In this document: positions 14,855-26,974 of the stretch, piece after piece
Numbering within the stretch: the first letter of the stretch is position 1
How the letters are laid out: every line of letters begins with the position of its first letter
Assembly: GCF_003255815.1 (NCBI RefSeq)
Contig: NC_037673.1
Location: 10,371,006 to 10,435,005 of the forward strand
Source of the DNA: Theropithecus gelada
Lineage: Eukaryota > Chordata > Mammalia > Primates > Cercopithecidae
Length of the DNA: 64,000 nt
Reading direction: 5' to 3'
Program-made: the position numbers and the translations under genes
The notes under the pieces: model-generated
Databases searched by the model: none
Seen by the model: only the letters and a program-made list of their open reading frames with translations
What the model was told of the DNA's origin: nothing

Positions 14855-16470
14855 GTAATGTAGTTTTTAGGGAGCTTTTGAGCTGCCCTCTTAAGCTTTG
14901 GTTGTAGTGTAGAACTTATAGAAAATTTTCATCTTCTACTATTACTACTAAGCTTACAGTTCGCCTAAGAAAAGTGGGTTTTATTTTCCTTTTCCAGTAG
15001 ATGGATAAGTATTGTAAAAAAAAAAAAAATGTTGAATTGCTTCCCCAGGATTAGTGGACAGCAGTAAGGACAGATGTTGGTATATTTGTAAAATTTGTGC
15101 AAATACTTTAAGTCTTATTCTTTCCATTTAAATATGTGATATTAAGAAAAATTAAACCATTTAAGGAAACTAAGAGCCAGAGCCTTTGTTTTAGATGGAC
15201 ACTTCAGATTTTAATAAAAAGTATAACCAGGTTCTGAGAGGCTGATCGATTGCATCTTTGGTTTTGGCCTCGTAAGGAATAACTCAGGCTGTTCTGAAGA
15301 GCATTGCAAGGGGAGTTGCAGAACCTTGTTAATTCACTGAAATATTAAGGCCCACAGTGACAGGTCTGTTTAAATAGGTGACTCCGAGAAGCATATCGAG
15401 GATGTGATTTTTTTCTGAAGACAGGCAGAATGTGTGGAGGTTGGCAGGTTCCAGGCTTGCTTAAGGGAGTTCACTTTCAGAACTGAAGTGCGGTGTAACT
15501 GCCGCAGCCTTCAGGAAGCAAAAACAAGCAGCAGTAAGCTCAAATCTTGCTGTGATTCCAAGAAGCAAAGTGGATTTAAAGGATGGTGAGGAACAGAGAT
15601 CACAGATGCTCCCACTGTGGGTCGGAGGGTTGCTCTTGTCTCAGGGAAGCCCTGATATCTCCTGGAAAGTCAGATGATTTCCAACCATAAAGAGGCTTCT
15701 TTCTGTTTATAAGGAAAACATAAGTTTCCTATGAAGTGTGAATTTGCCATGTAGAATTGTTTGAAGTCATTAGGCAGAGGAAGGATGAAAAGTCAAGCAT
15801 TCTTGTCACCTGAAAAGCAAACCTTGAGAGAAGGACTTGAGGGCAAGTAGTTTCGTAGGAAGGTGGCCCCAGGAAGTGGAGTGAGGGAGCGGGAAGTGAG
15901 ACTGGGAAGAATGGAAGCTAAGAAATGTCCACCAATGAGCAGCTTCCCCTTGTGGGCAGCTGGGGCTCAGATCCCCTGGACCCTCCAATATGAGGAAAAG
16001 ATATCGCAGAGATGCTGGGACGTTTATTTTCCAACTCCAGTCCCTCTTTGAGGGGAGATGAGAACTTTGAGCACACTTCCCACCTGCTGTGTGGCGGGGG
16101 TGGCTTGTCCTCCCTGCTGGGCTGGAGCACAAGCTTTTTCTCGGGACCCTAATCCAGATTTGTCATCTTGATTATACCCACAATGCCCAAGATACAGGCT
16201 GGAGGTGGCACAAGAGGAAGCAGTGAGGGCTGGTCCATAGTGGTCCCCTGTGGCCAGGAAAGGCCCCCTTGCAAGAGAGAGACCTGAGCTGGGGTTTATA
16301 GGGTGGATAACATGGGGGTGGGTGGGGGCTGGTGGAGAAACAGGAAGGGAAGTGACACATTCAGGGCTTCACGCTCCACCCACCTCCTGCTAGTCCTGGG
16401 CCTGGCCATGGCTCCCAGAGAAAGCCTTCTTGAGAATGAGTGATGGAACGTATAGATTTTTTTTTCCCAT
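14855..16470. other. Intronic sequence without recognised element
   Basis: About 1.6 kb of mostly unique-looking intron. It includes a 13-A run at about 15016 and an AT-rich stretch at 15060-15240. The open frames on either strand have no recognisable domain and no splice support. Confidence 0.4.
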
Positions 16471-16720
16471 TAGCACCTGTTTGGAATGTTTTTGGCTGCA
16501 AGTAACAGAAATCCTGACTGGACAGCGGCTTAAAGAAAACAGGCTGCATTTCTCAGCTCCCTAGAAGTCTGAGGTTGGCAGTCACCCTCCAGAGCTGGCC
16601 CTGGACTTCATGAGGACAACACAGACCCCAGTGGTTTCCTCCTGTCCATTTGGCTCCCCTTAGCCTGTTGATCTGTCACCCCTTGATTCCACAAGAATCA
16701 CCCAATCCGTATTTCGGACA
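16470..16720. repeat. Possible old interspersed repeat, unclassified
   Basis: The phrase 'tttggctgcaagtaacagaaatcctgac' followed by 'ggcttaaagaaaacaggctgcatttctcagctcc' is typical of a dispersed old human repeat. I cannot name the family. Confidence 0.35.
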
Positions 16721-16879
16721 GGAAGCTGCAGCAGCACCAACCATGCTGGTCCCTTTCGTCAGGAGGTAAAACCCTCTTTAGGGCTCAGTCCTAAACCCAC
16801 TGCTGGGTTGCTTGGCTACTTGTAGCTGTAAGGGAGGCTGGAAGAATGGGGAACAGGATTGCAGCCATTAGATTCGACT

Positions 16880-17092
16880 AGTGATTCTCAGCCCAGGGGA
16901 CATTTGACCCAGGAGACATTTGACCATGTCTGGAGACATTTTTGGTTGTCAGAACTGGTGGAGTGCTACTGGCATCTGGAAGAAGGTAGAGATCAGGGAT
17001 GCTGTTAAGTGTTCTCCAATGCACAGGACAACCTATACCAAATAATTACCTGGCCTAATATGTCAATAGTGCTGAGGTTCAGAAGTCCTGGG
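16880..17092 (+). mobile_element. MER5A hAT MITE, sense
   Basis: 'gtgattctcagcccaggggacatttg', 'tgtctggagacatttttggttgtc', 'gtgctactggcatctgga', 'gtcaatagtgctgaggttcagaagtcctg' in order. An extra short copy of 'gacccaggagacatttgacc' looks like an internal duplication. Confidence 0.85.
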
Positions 17093-17094
17093 TT

Positions 17095-18133
17095 AGACTG
17101 ATCGTGATGCCTTGCCAAGAACTGAGGATGTTGCTCCCTCAAGTGAAATAGAGGATTTTTGTGTAGACTTAGAGCGCTCAACAAGGCAGCAAGTGGACCC
17201 ATGGGCGGCAGCCCCACTTTTGTCCATATGGTTGAGCCCTGGGCAAAAGGACACTAGGTGGGAGGTGAGGATGCTGGGTGGTCTGCTGGCAGGAAGATGG
17301 ATACAGTGGCATTTCAGAAATCCTCTGTATTCTCTGAAAGGTGTTTGCATAAAATGTTATTAATCAGTACTTATCTTTTATAATTTAATTACTGTGTTCA
17401 GGTCATTAATATGACCCTTTACAGTCTCTTCCTAAGGCAGCTGATCCCTAATTTATAGCATGACTCGGATTCTAGGATCCAGTGGCCTTTGTTCCTTAGA
17501 GTCTTTGTCTTTTCTGAGATCATTTTGAAAAGATAGGTGAACATCAGGACGAAGAGTGCAAAACTTTGGACAGCTCTTCCTCTGGTTTTCCATTAGCATT
17601 TGAAAAATGTCTCTTTCAGGCAGTGTTCATTAAGATTTTAATTTTGCAGTTTGTTCCTTTTTTAAGTGACATGCAATTAATTAAGGTTTAATGTGTCATC
17701 TATTTTTTGCTATGACACTTTTACTGCCCCCTTTTCATTTTAGTCAGTTTATAAATTGTACTCTCGCTAATGAGTTCCATCCTGATATCCAGTTCCAAAT
17801 AATTACCACTCTTCTAATATGGCTATTCTTTAATGTGTCACAGAATTCAGATCCTTACCAGGCAAGCTCAGGTGAGCTGGGTCTGCGGGAGCCATGAGGC
17901 CACTGTGGGCCGGCAGGCCAGGGCAGCGGCTGGGGACCCGGCCTTCCTCAGTTCAGCACATATTGATCAGCCATCACATGTCAGACAACTGGGTCTGGGT
18001 CTGCATGGGATATACATGAAGAAGCGTCTGTTGGGCCCAGTCCCCGAGGAGCTCACAGACTAGATAACTGTCCTAGTTCTCCACGTTGCTTTGCTGGTGG
18101 AGATGGGACTAATGGGACTTGAAATCCTCAATG
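17095..18133. other. Intronic sequence without recognised element
   Basis: About 1 kb between MER5A and an Alu, AT-rich at 17340-17830. No exon or repeat family is recognised. Confidence 0.4.
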
Positions 18134-18433
18134 GTTTCTTTGGTTTTGAAATGGAGTCTGGCTCTGTTAGTCAGGCTGGAGTGCGGTGGCGCCATCTCGG
18201 TTCACTGCAACCTCCCCCTCCCGGTTGAAGCAATTCTCCCACCTCAGCCTCCTGAGTAGTTGGGATTACAGGTGCCCGTCGCCACGCCAAGCGAATATTT
18301 TGTGTGTTTTTAGTGGAGATGGGGTTTCACCATGTGTTGGCCAGGTTGGTCTCAAACTCCTGACCTCAGGTAATCTTCCCTCCTCGCCCTCCCAAAGTGC
18401 TAGGATTACAGGTGTGAGCCACTGCGCCTGGCC
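18134..18433 (-). mobile_element. Alu SINE, antisense
   Basis: 'tttggttttgaaatggagtctggctctg' through 'gagccactgcgcctggcc'. Both antisense arms are present and moderately diverged. Confidence 0.93.
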
Positions 18434-18624
18434 CCTCAGTGATTTTTAACAGTATGTGGGATTGAGATTGGACCAGTATTAATTGAACAGCAATTCCATA
18501 TTAATTTCTATACTGCAACATTGAAATTTATGCAGATTTCATCAAGTTGAGTTGAAGTTTAACTTTGCAATATTTAATATTTGGGGGCAGTGGGTGGCCT
18601 GGGGAGATTTATTAAGTGACTAGT

Positions 18625-19020
18625 GTCAGGGCGACTGTGTAAGGGGACCTGTCAGTCAACCAATAGGATGTGGATATCAAGAGATTTATTTTAAGGAGTT
18701 GACTGTGTGGTTGTGGGGATTGGTGAGTCTGAAATTGGTGCGGTAGGCTTGAAGGCTGGAAACTCAGGCAGGAGTACGTAGATGCTGCAGTCTTGAGGAG
18801 GAATTTATTTTTCTCCAGGAAAACTTGGTCTTTGCTCTGGAGGCCCTCAGCAGATTGGGCGAGGCCCACCCACATTATGGAGGGCAATCTTGACTTAAAG
18901 TCAACTGATTATAGATGTTAACCACAGCTGCAAAATACCTTCAGGGCAACCCTTAGATCCATGTCTGATTAAATCACTTGGTATTCTAGCCTAGCCAAGT
19001 TGACATAGAAAACTAAAACT
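18625..19020 (-). repeat. Old interspersed repeat, unclassified
   Basis: Recognisable as a dispersed human repeat from 'gatttattttaaggagttgactgtgtgg', 'ctggaaactcaggcaggagtacgtagatgctgcagtcttgagg', 'cccacccacattatggagggcaatcttg' and the end 'agcctagccaagttgacat'. The orientation is inferred from the resemblance of its end to the start of the repeat at 43255. Family name uncertain. Confidence 0.5.
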
Positions 19021-19496
19021 AACCGGGCCTGCTGGGTGGTAGGAAGTATATTAGACTGAGGTTAGGACACCCAAGTCTTAGACCCTCTCTCTGTTACTAG
19101 CTTGGGGGTCTCAGGCAGGTCCCACAGCTACTGTGACTGCCATTCATTTTGCAACAAGCCTTTTTAAAATTCATGCCCCCTACCCACCAGGATGAGATAT
19201 GTTGAGCAAACAAAAATGAAATTTTCTATTCTGGAAAAGCCCACCATCTGTTAAAGATAGACAGAGCCTGGCCAGCTAGCCCGCACTGGGAGAAGCAAAG
19301 GACCACCCATTTCCCACAGTCCAGGACCCATGGCAGTCCTCAGAGTGAGGCCACAGCTGGGGCGCCACCACTTTGCGAGTCACTGTTACTAGTCGTATTT
19401 TTAGAATATTCTAACCACAGCATTCAGGTATCCAAGGCAGCTTTATTGTCTGTTCTTCTCTCCATTGACAGAAAGCTATAGGATCTTATTTCTTTA

Positions 19497-19858
<362 letters not shown>

Positions 19859-19891
19859 TCAAATGGAACACTTAAAAGGCAAGTTGGACTG

Positions 19892-20120
19892 GGCTGGGCA
19901 ACGGTGGCTCAGGCCTGTAATCCCAGCACTTTGGAAGGTGGAGGTGGGAGAATTGCTTGAGCCCAGCAGTTCGAAACCAGCTTGCTCAACAGAGCAAGGC
20001 CCCATCTCTACAGGTGGGCTGTGGTGTAGTCCCAGCTACTCGGGAGGCTGACTTGGGAGGATGGCTTGAGCCCAGGAGGTCGAGGCTGCAGTGGGCCGTG
20101 TTCCCATCACTGCACTCCAG
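19892..20120 (+). mobile_element. Alu SINE (AluJ-like), sense, 3'-truncated
   Basis: Diverged sense Alu with head 'ggctgggcaacggtggctcaggcc', a shortened centre, and an end within the right arm at 'cactgcactccaggcc' with no A-tail. It lies about 160 bp upstream of the last ANKRD33B exon. Confidence 0.85.
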
Positions 20121-20269
20121 GCCCAGCTTTGGGTGCTCACATGAGCACCGGGTTTGTGCAGTGGCCGGGTCTAGGGAGCCCTCTGTTAGGAGGCTTGGCT
20201 TTGCCCCAGGCTCTGCCTTGGGAGGGAAGAGTCCTTGTTGCCGCCACCCACTCTTGTGTGTGTTTTGCG

Positions 20270-21260
20270 TTTTGCAGGGGCAGATGTCCACGCGAGGGAC
20301 CCCCGCCGTGGGATGTCGCCGCAGGAATGGGCCACTTACACGGGCCGCGTGGATGCCGTCCGCCTCATGCAGAGGCTGCTGGAGCGCCCTTGCCCGGAGC
20401 AGTTCTGGGAGAAGTACCGGCCCGAGCTGCCGCCGCCCCCCGAAGCGGCGCGGAAGCCCGCGGGCTCCAAGAACTGCCTGCAGAGGCTCACGGACTGCGT
20501 GCTGTCCGCGCTGACGCCGCGCACCATGCGGGGCCCGGAGGACGGGGGTGCCCTGGACCACATGGTCCGGATGACCACGAGCCTCTACAGCCCCGCCGTG
20601 GCCATCGTGTGCCAGACCGTGTGCCCCGAGAGCCCCCCGTGTGTGGGGAAGAGGCGGCTGGCGGTGCAGGAGATCCTGGCGGCGCGGGCGGCGCGGGGCC
20701 CCCAGGCGCAGGAGGCGGATGGGGTGGGAGGCGCAGGGCAACGCGGGCAGACCGGCACGGAGGATGTGGACTGCCGGGAGGGCTCCCCGAGAGCCGACCT
20801 CCCGCCCCCGTCCCGGGGCCCCGCCGCGCCCTCCTCGCGGAAGGCCAGCCTCCTGCCCCTGCAGCGCCTGCGGCGGAGAAGCGTGAGGCCCGGCGTGGTG
20901 GTGCCCCGGGTCCGAGTCAGCAAGGCGCCGGCGCCCACCTTCCAGCCCGAGCGGCCGGCGCGGAAGGGCAGCACCAAGGACAGCGGCCACCTGCAGATCC
21001 CCAAGTGGCGGTACAAGGAGGCCAAGGAGGAGAAGCGGAAGGCAGAGGAGGCCGAGAAGAAGCGCCAGGCCGAGGCGCAGAAGGAGAGGCGCTCCGCGCC
21101 CTGGAAGAAGAGGACGTGAGGGCCTGTGTGCCTGGCGTGGGGGCCGGGGCCGGGGCGAGGCCGCGGGGCTGGTCGCGGAGAAGGAGGCGGCCTCGTTGCG
21201 CATCGCACCACGGACGCTCCATGGACCATGGGGCCACGCGCATTTCCAGGCTGTCTGTCC
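20270..21260. promoter_or_regulatory. Intragenic CpG-rich island
   Basis: The coding part of the last ANKRD33B exon is dense in CG dinucleotides and C+G, in sharp contrast to the AT-rich 3' UTR that follows. By eye it would meet CpG-island criteria, but I did not compute an observed/expected ratio. Intragenic islands may be methylated or carry alternative promoters; no specific promoter motif is claimed. Confidence 0.6.
20278..21119 (+). CDS. ANKRD33B: ANKRD33B terminal coding exon (C-terminal 279 residues)
   Basis: Begins after the GTTTTGCAG acceptor (AG at 20276-20277). The first two bases complete the glycine codon begun at 10187, and 279 codons follow to a TGA at 21117-21119. The N-terminal part finishes the ankyrin array ([20 protein letters not shown], then [16 protein letters not shown]). 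Next come a proline-rich stretch ([10 protein letters not shown]), a conserved-looking block ([18 protein letters not shown] ... [20 protein letters not shown]), a low-complexity Pro/Arg/Gly region, and a highly basic, charged C-terminus rich in [16 protein letters not shown], likely a helix or coiled coil with nuclear-localisation potential. No signal peptide or membrane segment is visible. The exon is much richer in GC and CpG than its flanks. The long antisense frames here are composition artefacts. Confidence 0.96.
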
Positions 21261-21406
21261 AGGCTGCTTCCAGGAGAGGGCTGTGGGAGCCACATCGATT
21301 CGCCTGTCACCAGCCCTCCTAGCAATCAGTACACCTAGCGGGCACGCTGCCTAAAAGGCTCCATTTAGAGAACCTCAATTAGGATTTTTTTTTTTTTTTT
21401 AAGATC

Positions 21407-21478
21407 AATTTATCAAAGGGCGTTTTCTGCGTAATTTTGTATTTTTAATCATTATTTATCAAATTTGCAACGTTTTAC
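21407..21478 (+). repeat. 3' UTR direct repeat, copy A
   Basis: An AT-rich block starting 'aatttatcaaagggcgtttt' that recurs at 22471 at roughly 85% identity by eye, with a 4-bp gap. Not a repeat family I recognise. Confidence 0.8.
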
Positions 21479-22397
21479 AAGTGATAGGGCCCCTTATATC
21501 CAAGGCAGTTTTAATACACTTGCCTGAAGACCTTTTGTTTAAAATACTGTTTCTAGCAATAAGTATTCATGATACCTGTATGAGTTCACACAGACATCAT
21601 GGGATTCTCCCCTTTTTGATTGTTTGGTCTTTTCTCCTCATCGTGGGTGTAGGTGTGCGCTGGATGTTCTTACTAATTAGCTTAAGTGATACCAGATAGT
21701 TCTGTTTGACAGAGGCATTGACTCGTTCAGCCACATGATCAGGTGAGACAGAGAGATCAGATGTTATTGTATCTTTTTAAAACTCTTATCCATACAGTAA
21801 TATATTGAGGGAAAACATATTGTCAAATTATAAAACAATGGAGAGATAAACATCTATTTATTGCTAGAATTAAACTCATTTTAAGCAAAGGGTTTTAGAT
21901 AAACTGGATAGGAAATCTTTAACATTAAAAATAGATATGAGAAAAAAACTGTCGTTCGATAAAATGGGGCAAATTTAATAAATGATTACCAGAAATACAA
22001 AATTAAGCCATATGTGCTCTTAAGTAATTCAAATCCAGATATCCTTAATATGTCAAAAAGATGCAACAAGAATCAGGAACCCAGAATGATACAAATTACA
22101 GGAATGGGGAGGAGGCAGTTTTTAGAACAGGCGAGAGAATGGAATGGGGAACAGACTTGTTTTCGGCAAATTCTCCTGGAGTAGACCGGGCAGCCCCCTC
22201 CTCCAGGCTCAGTTCCAAAGAGTCCTGTGTGGGTATTTCTTTTCCTTTTCCTTTGAGGACTGCACTTGGTGTTTAGTTCATCCTCATGCCGACCTCATAG
22301 AATTTCCAAGATGCGGGGCCCTGAGCAGGGCAGGGCACGGGTGTGATTTGCCTTGGGTCACAAGCTCTCGGTGAGGGTTTTAAATCCACACTTTTAT

Positions 22398-22455
22398 CTC
22401 CAAAGTCACATGGAGATCACTTTTCTCTCCAAGGTGACATGAAGAGCACTTTTCT
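22398..22455 (+). repeat. 29-bp tandem duplication in 3' UTR
   Basis: Two adjacent 29-bp units, each starting CTCCAA and ending CACTTTTCT, with about five differences. They lie just upstream of direct-repeat copy B. Confidence 0.85.
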
Positions 22456-22470
22456 CGGTGATCAAATTTG

Positions 22471-22537
22471 AATTTATCAAAGGGGGTTTTCTGCATATTT
22501 TTGTATTTTTAATCATTATCAGATTTGCAGCATTCTA
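22471..22537 (+). repeat. 3' UTR direct repeat, copy B
   Basis: Second copy of the block at 21407, starting 'aatttatcaaagggggtttt' and sharing 'ttgtatttttaatcattat'. Separated from copy A by 1,064 bp start to start. Followed by 'gctggaaactcaggcagga', which also occurs in the repeat at 18625. Confidence 0.8.
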
Positions 22538-25500
22538 ATTCGGCAGTGCAGGGTATGAAAGCTGGAAACTCAGGCAGGAACTTCTAATTCTAATGGCTCT
22601 GGCTGTGTGGGTTGTAGAGTATCTGTCACATATGCACTTTATTTCAGTATTAAATACTTGGACATGCACGATCACAGGCCTATTTGGAGGCTCTGTACTA
22701 TAACCCTAATAACCCTAGATACATCGTGATACAGAGTGTCTGTCTCAGAACGCAGGCAGGGCTGGTGCAGGCTTCTCCATACTCCCTTCCACTTGGCACC
22801 ATCAGGCATCGAGCAACCAGGGATCCTAAACTGGCCTCTCCAAAAACTCCATTGAACAGGACTGCAGGCTGCACCCAGGTTAATGGAAGATTGGTGCGAT
22901 GATGATACGGTGTTTAAGGTCAGATTGCAGTGAGTTCCTCCTTAATCCCAGAAAGGCACCGTGATGAATGCCACAGGAGACTGGACCCTCTTTGAGAACT
23001 GCAGATATTAGTTGACTGTGGGTCACTCTCGTGGCCAAGGAGTTGGGATTGGCCATGTCTCCTTTGAGGAGGTGGGGACTGTGACTGAGACTGGTTATCT
23101 TTGGGGGTTGTCTTTTCTGACTCCTTTGGCATGTGGCACCTTCCTGCCACACGTACATAATTCACAGCATTACCAAGACACCACGAGCCCCACCCTCACC
23201 TCTGTCAACCGAGGACCCAGCCAGGCAGTGCCACGTGGTCTCCCAGGCACGCTTCTCAACACCGGCTACCCCTGCTGTGAAAGTTCTCAAGGTCCTGGTC
23301 CCAGAAGCCGAGCCCTGGGAGCGTCCTAAAGCTCTGCAGGTGACTGCACTGCAGCCTGCATTGAGAACTGTGGCTCTAACACAGTGATTTCGGGAAGACA
23401 CCCATTCTGAGCTCCCACAAAGGCTCCACCTTCCCAAGAATGTCTGATTGTCATTGAAACAGCCAGGGTCAGGCAGCTTCTGCTTGGGCTGACGTGGCGT
23501 CTGACCCTTGGTGGGTTGCCAGGCATTCCTGGCAATGGTATGGGAGTGGTATGGAGCCCCCACTTCTACCCCAAGCCTGGGTGTCTGCTGCTTCCATATC
23601 AAAAATGGACATTTCTGGTCCTGCCCAGCTGCTACCTCACCACAACCCATGCTCAGAGTCTCCACGGTTGTGTGGAACAGCAGTGATGGGACAGCAAATG
23701 ACTGGTGATTTCCCCAGGTCCCACGCTGTTCTGGAGTGGACGTGTTGCGGCCCTGCCTCCGATGTGTTCCAGCCTCATCCAGGTACACAGGATACTCTGG
23801 GGCCAGCAAAGGGCTTGTCCAGTGATGCTCCTGGTGTCCACAAAACAGCTCTAGAGATACCTGCATTTTGAAAAGCCTGCTGAGCCAACAAGCATGGGGC
23901 AGGACATGGATTTCTTTGGCAAACCTGAAGGAGAGCTGGCCACTTGCCTGGTGAGCGGAAGCTGCTGTTACCTGGCCAGTGTTTGCAACTTGAGGGAAAA
24001 TGACAGCTGCATGGGGGGAAGCCTGACCTCCCGCGGAGCTTTGGTGTGGCCTCAGTGGAAAGATTGGATTTTGAAAACCTGCCAGACCCAACTGAAAGAA
24101 GGGTCATTCCTGATTGAGTTGGAGACTCTCCCCAGTCCCTCTCTAGACTCATTCTAGCCATAGCCTGCCTGTGGACAGCCCTTCCCATTGGCCCATGCAG
24201 TGGGTCCAGGCAGCTCCTGCAGCTGTGCTCATGGCTGCTGGCCCAGCACTTCTCATTTTTGCCGTGTGGAAGCAGATTTGCTAGTAGAGGAATTTTTCAA
24301 GTCAAGGAAGTGTTGCCAAGCCTCTAGCCTCGACCTGTGGGGGCCTTCTGCTCTTTGTTTCTTGTTCTCTTTGGAGTGGGCACAGAGGGGACAGGTGGGC
24401 CCCCAGTCAGGCTCAGGGAGTGCAGGAGACCAGGGAGGGAAGCCCAGATGATGGGGAAACAGAGCCACCTTGAGGGGGTGTCATGGAGTCAGTGTCGGGG
24501 TGACCTGACGGGTCAGTTTATACTTAAGCAACATTATTATGTTCACTTCTTTTGGGTAAGGGAGTCCTCACGGGAGGTGTGGTCATCTGGTCATAGAGGT
24601 GGGGAGAAACACCCCCTCATCTTCCTGAGCCATTTGGAAGCCCTTTCCTCCAGCCCTCGGTACCGGTGACACAGGCCCCTCGGTCTCAGGATGTGGACAG
24701 GGCTGGGAGGGGCAGGCTTCTTGTCCCATCCCCACTCAGCACCGCTGGGTATCTGGCAGTCAGGGGTCTCACAGTGGCCTCTCCAAAAGCCTAGTGTCTT
24801 TAGAGAACATTTTTCATTTTTGTCTATTTTCGTTGCTTTGAACAGCTGCATTCACTCACTGAGGGCTCACCCTCTCTGCATCCCCAATGTGGTTCAGGGA
24901 GGAGGGGACCAATGAGCACCGACCCCTTCTCCTCTTCCGTCAGTGGCCACGGCAGTGCCCTCTCTGGCTTTGCCTCCACATTCTCCTGCCCCCGTCACCT
25001 CATCTCTTCTTCCTCATTAGCCTTTCCTTCCTTTGCCTGTTTTCTTCTCCCAGCTGGTTAAGTTCTTGATCATCCCTGGCACCACCTACACTAAGGTCCA
25101 CCAAGGACAGAAAAGCCAGGGCCTCTGCGAGGCATGTGGTATCCCTGCGGGGTTATCATGGTGGGACCTCCTAGACCCCAGACTGAATGAGTGGCAGGCC
25201 TGCTAGTGTCTGCGCTGATGGCTTAGAATTCCTCCACAGCTGTGCCTCTCCCACCGCCTCTTCTTTGCTCGGAAGGGAGACCTGGTTTGCTCTCCTGCCA
25301 TGACAGCACAGCCCCTGCTGTGCAAAGGGATGGGACTTGGGGTCCCTACCTGCACCCTGATGTTTATTAACTGTAGATAGTGAATTTCAAGTTGACAGGT
25401 ACCGTCTCAGGGATTTATGTATAAATTTATATATAAAAATAGAGGAAAAGTTGAAGTCTATTTTACTACTTTTTAGTGTTTGAGTAAATTATGCTTTAAC

Positions 25501-25842
25501 TGGACAGAAAAAATATTTCTCACACAACGTCGATGCTGCTGGCAACAACTGAGATACCTGGGGCTTACCCTTGATGGAGACTTCTTGGTGATTCTAGATC
25601 GGGGACTTTGGTGGCAGAAATGGCTTTGGGGTGGGTGTGAAGTCGCTTCAGTCCCTCTGAGTTGCCTCTTGTGGATGGAACATGTGTATCAGCAACAATG
25701 AAATCCACCTCCGTGTGCATGGAGGCCGCTGATGAGAACACAGATAGGCCAGTCCTCTCTCTTCCCTCTGGAACCGGCTGCTCCCGGTCTGACATTGGAG
25801 CACATGAACTAAAAGTGACAATTTTTTCTACTTGTTTCTGTG

Positions 25843-25848
25843 AATAAA
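25843..25848 (+). terminator. Possible proximal poly(A) signal of ANKRD33B
   Basis: AATAAA in 'ctgtgAATAAAgtgttctac', with a GT-containing stretch downstream. It could give a shorter 3' UTR isoform; weaker context than the distal signal. Confidence 0.3.
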
Positions 25849-26968
25849 GTGTTCTACAGTCAGCCCAGCACTAAACTCACCAGAAAGGAGGAGGGAACAG
25901 CCTGGAGCCGTTCATCTGGAATTACCTCGGTGTGCAGAGGCTGCCCCTTGGCTGCACTTGGGAACATCGTGGACGTCTTCCGTCCTGTCAAACTCCTCCT
26001 GACAGACTCCTGGCAGCACTGGAGACCTCAGGACTATGGAGATCAGAATTGCAATGGCTTTGTCATCTCAGCGTGGCCACTCCTGAGGCAAGAGGCTCCT
26101 CCTGGGAGCGGGAGAGAGGGAGTCCGTGATGTCGGTTGGAAAATAGGATTTATGGATGCAGGAGGGCCATGCTGGGCCCCTCTGCCCGCTTCTCTCCCTG
26201 CTGTTGGTGGTGACCAGGTCTCAGGAGTGGAGATGAGGCTGTTGTGAGTGAAACAGAAGCCCCTGGGGTAGGGCCAGACCCCAGGCCTGAAAAGGATGCA
26301 CAGCCTGCTGTTTCCAGGCTGTTGGGAAGAAGCGTGGGTACCGAGTGATTATGATGAAATGCATCCCAGAGAGGAAATGAATGGGCCCTGAAAAGTGGGT
26401 CTGCCATATCCCTGGTAGCCCTCCTGCAAGAGCACTACATTTCCCCCAGCCCCGCTGTCCACACTACATGACGTGGGAAGGCTGCTGTTCATCTGTACCC
26501 TGGGGACCCGAGTGTGCTCTGCAGAGTGAGGCACAGCCCTGATGTGCACCCTGCGCTACTCTTTCCCCAGGTGCACCGGAGACTCAGGCTTGCTCATTTC
26601 CGTCCTGACACAGCTCCCTGTGCCTGAGTGGTCAGAGTCCCCCTGTGCTGTGTCAGCTCCTAGACACCATTAGTCTTTCACATGATAAAGCGCAAGCACT
26701 TTTTCCCTTTTGCAGTATTTGGGGAAATTCTAGCACACTCCCTGGGGATTTGCAAAGGTCCCTCTGCCTCCCACAGTGGGTAACTGTGTGGATTCTGCAC
26801 TTGGCAATCAGCGCTTCCCCTTGGAAACACCTGGGGACCCTGTTTCTTTGGGCCTGGTCCTTGGTTTCTACACCAGCCCGTTTCAGCCGGCACCTGCCTG
26901 GGACTGCCTGGAGGGCCACGGTCCGGGGAAGGACAGGTGGGACCCTGACTATGACATCTTTCTAAAAC

Positions 26969-26974
26969 AATAAA
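26969..26974 (+). terminator. Likely distal poly(A) signal of ANKRD33B
   Basis: AATAAA in 'tctaaaacAATAAAgtccc'. It is the last canonical signal before sequence character changes and before intergenic repeats resume. Cleavage would fall near 26990. Confidence 0.5.

Noticed and set aside
19986..21293. 435-codon minus-strand open frame, plus other long frames over the last ANKRD33B exon
   Set aside because: It overlaps proven coding sequence in a very GC-rich region where stops are rare, and its sequence is Arg/Pro/Leu/Gly-rich shadow translation extending into an Alu.
20066..21322. 418-codon plus-strand frame overlapping the ANKRD33B exon
   Set aside because: Wrong frame of the same exon; it starts inside an Alu and crosses the real splice acceptor.
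25843..25848. Proximal AATAAA as the main ANKRD33B end
   Set aside because: Kept only as a possible alternative, because the sequence stays Alu-free and similar in character to the signal at 26969.
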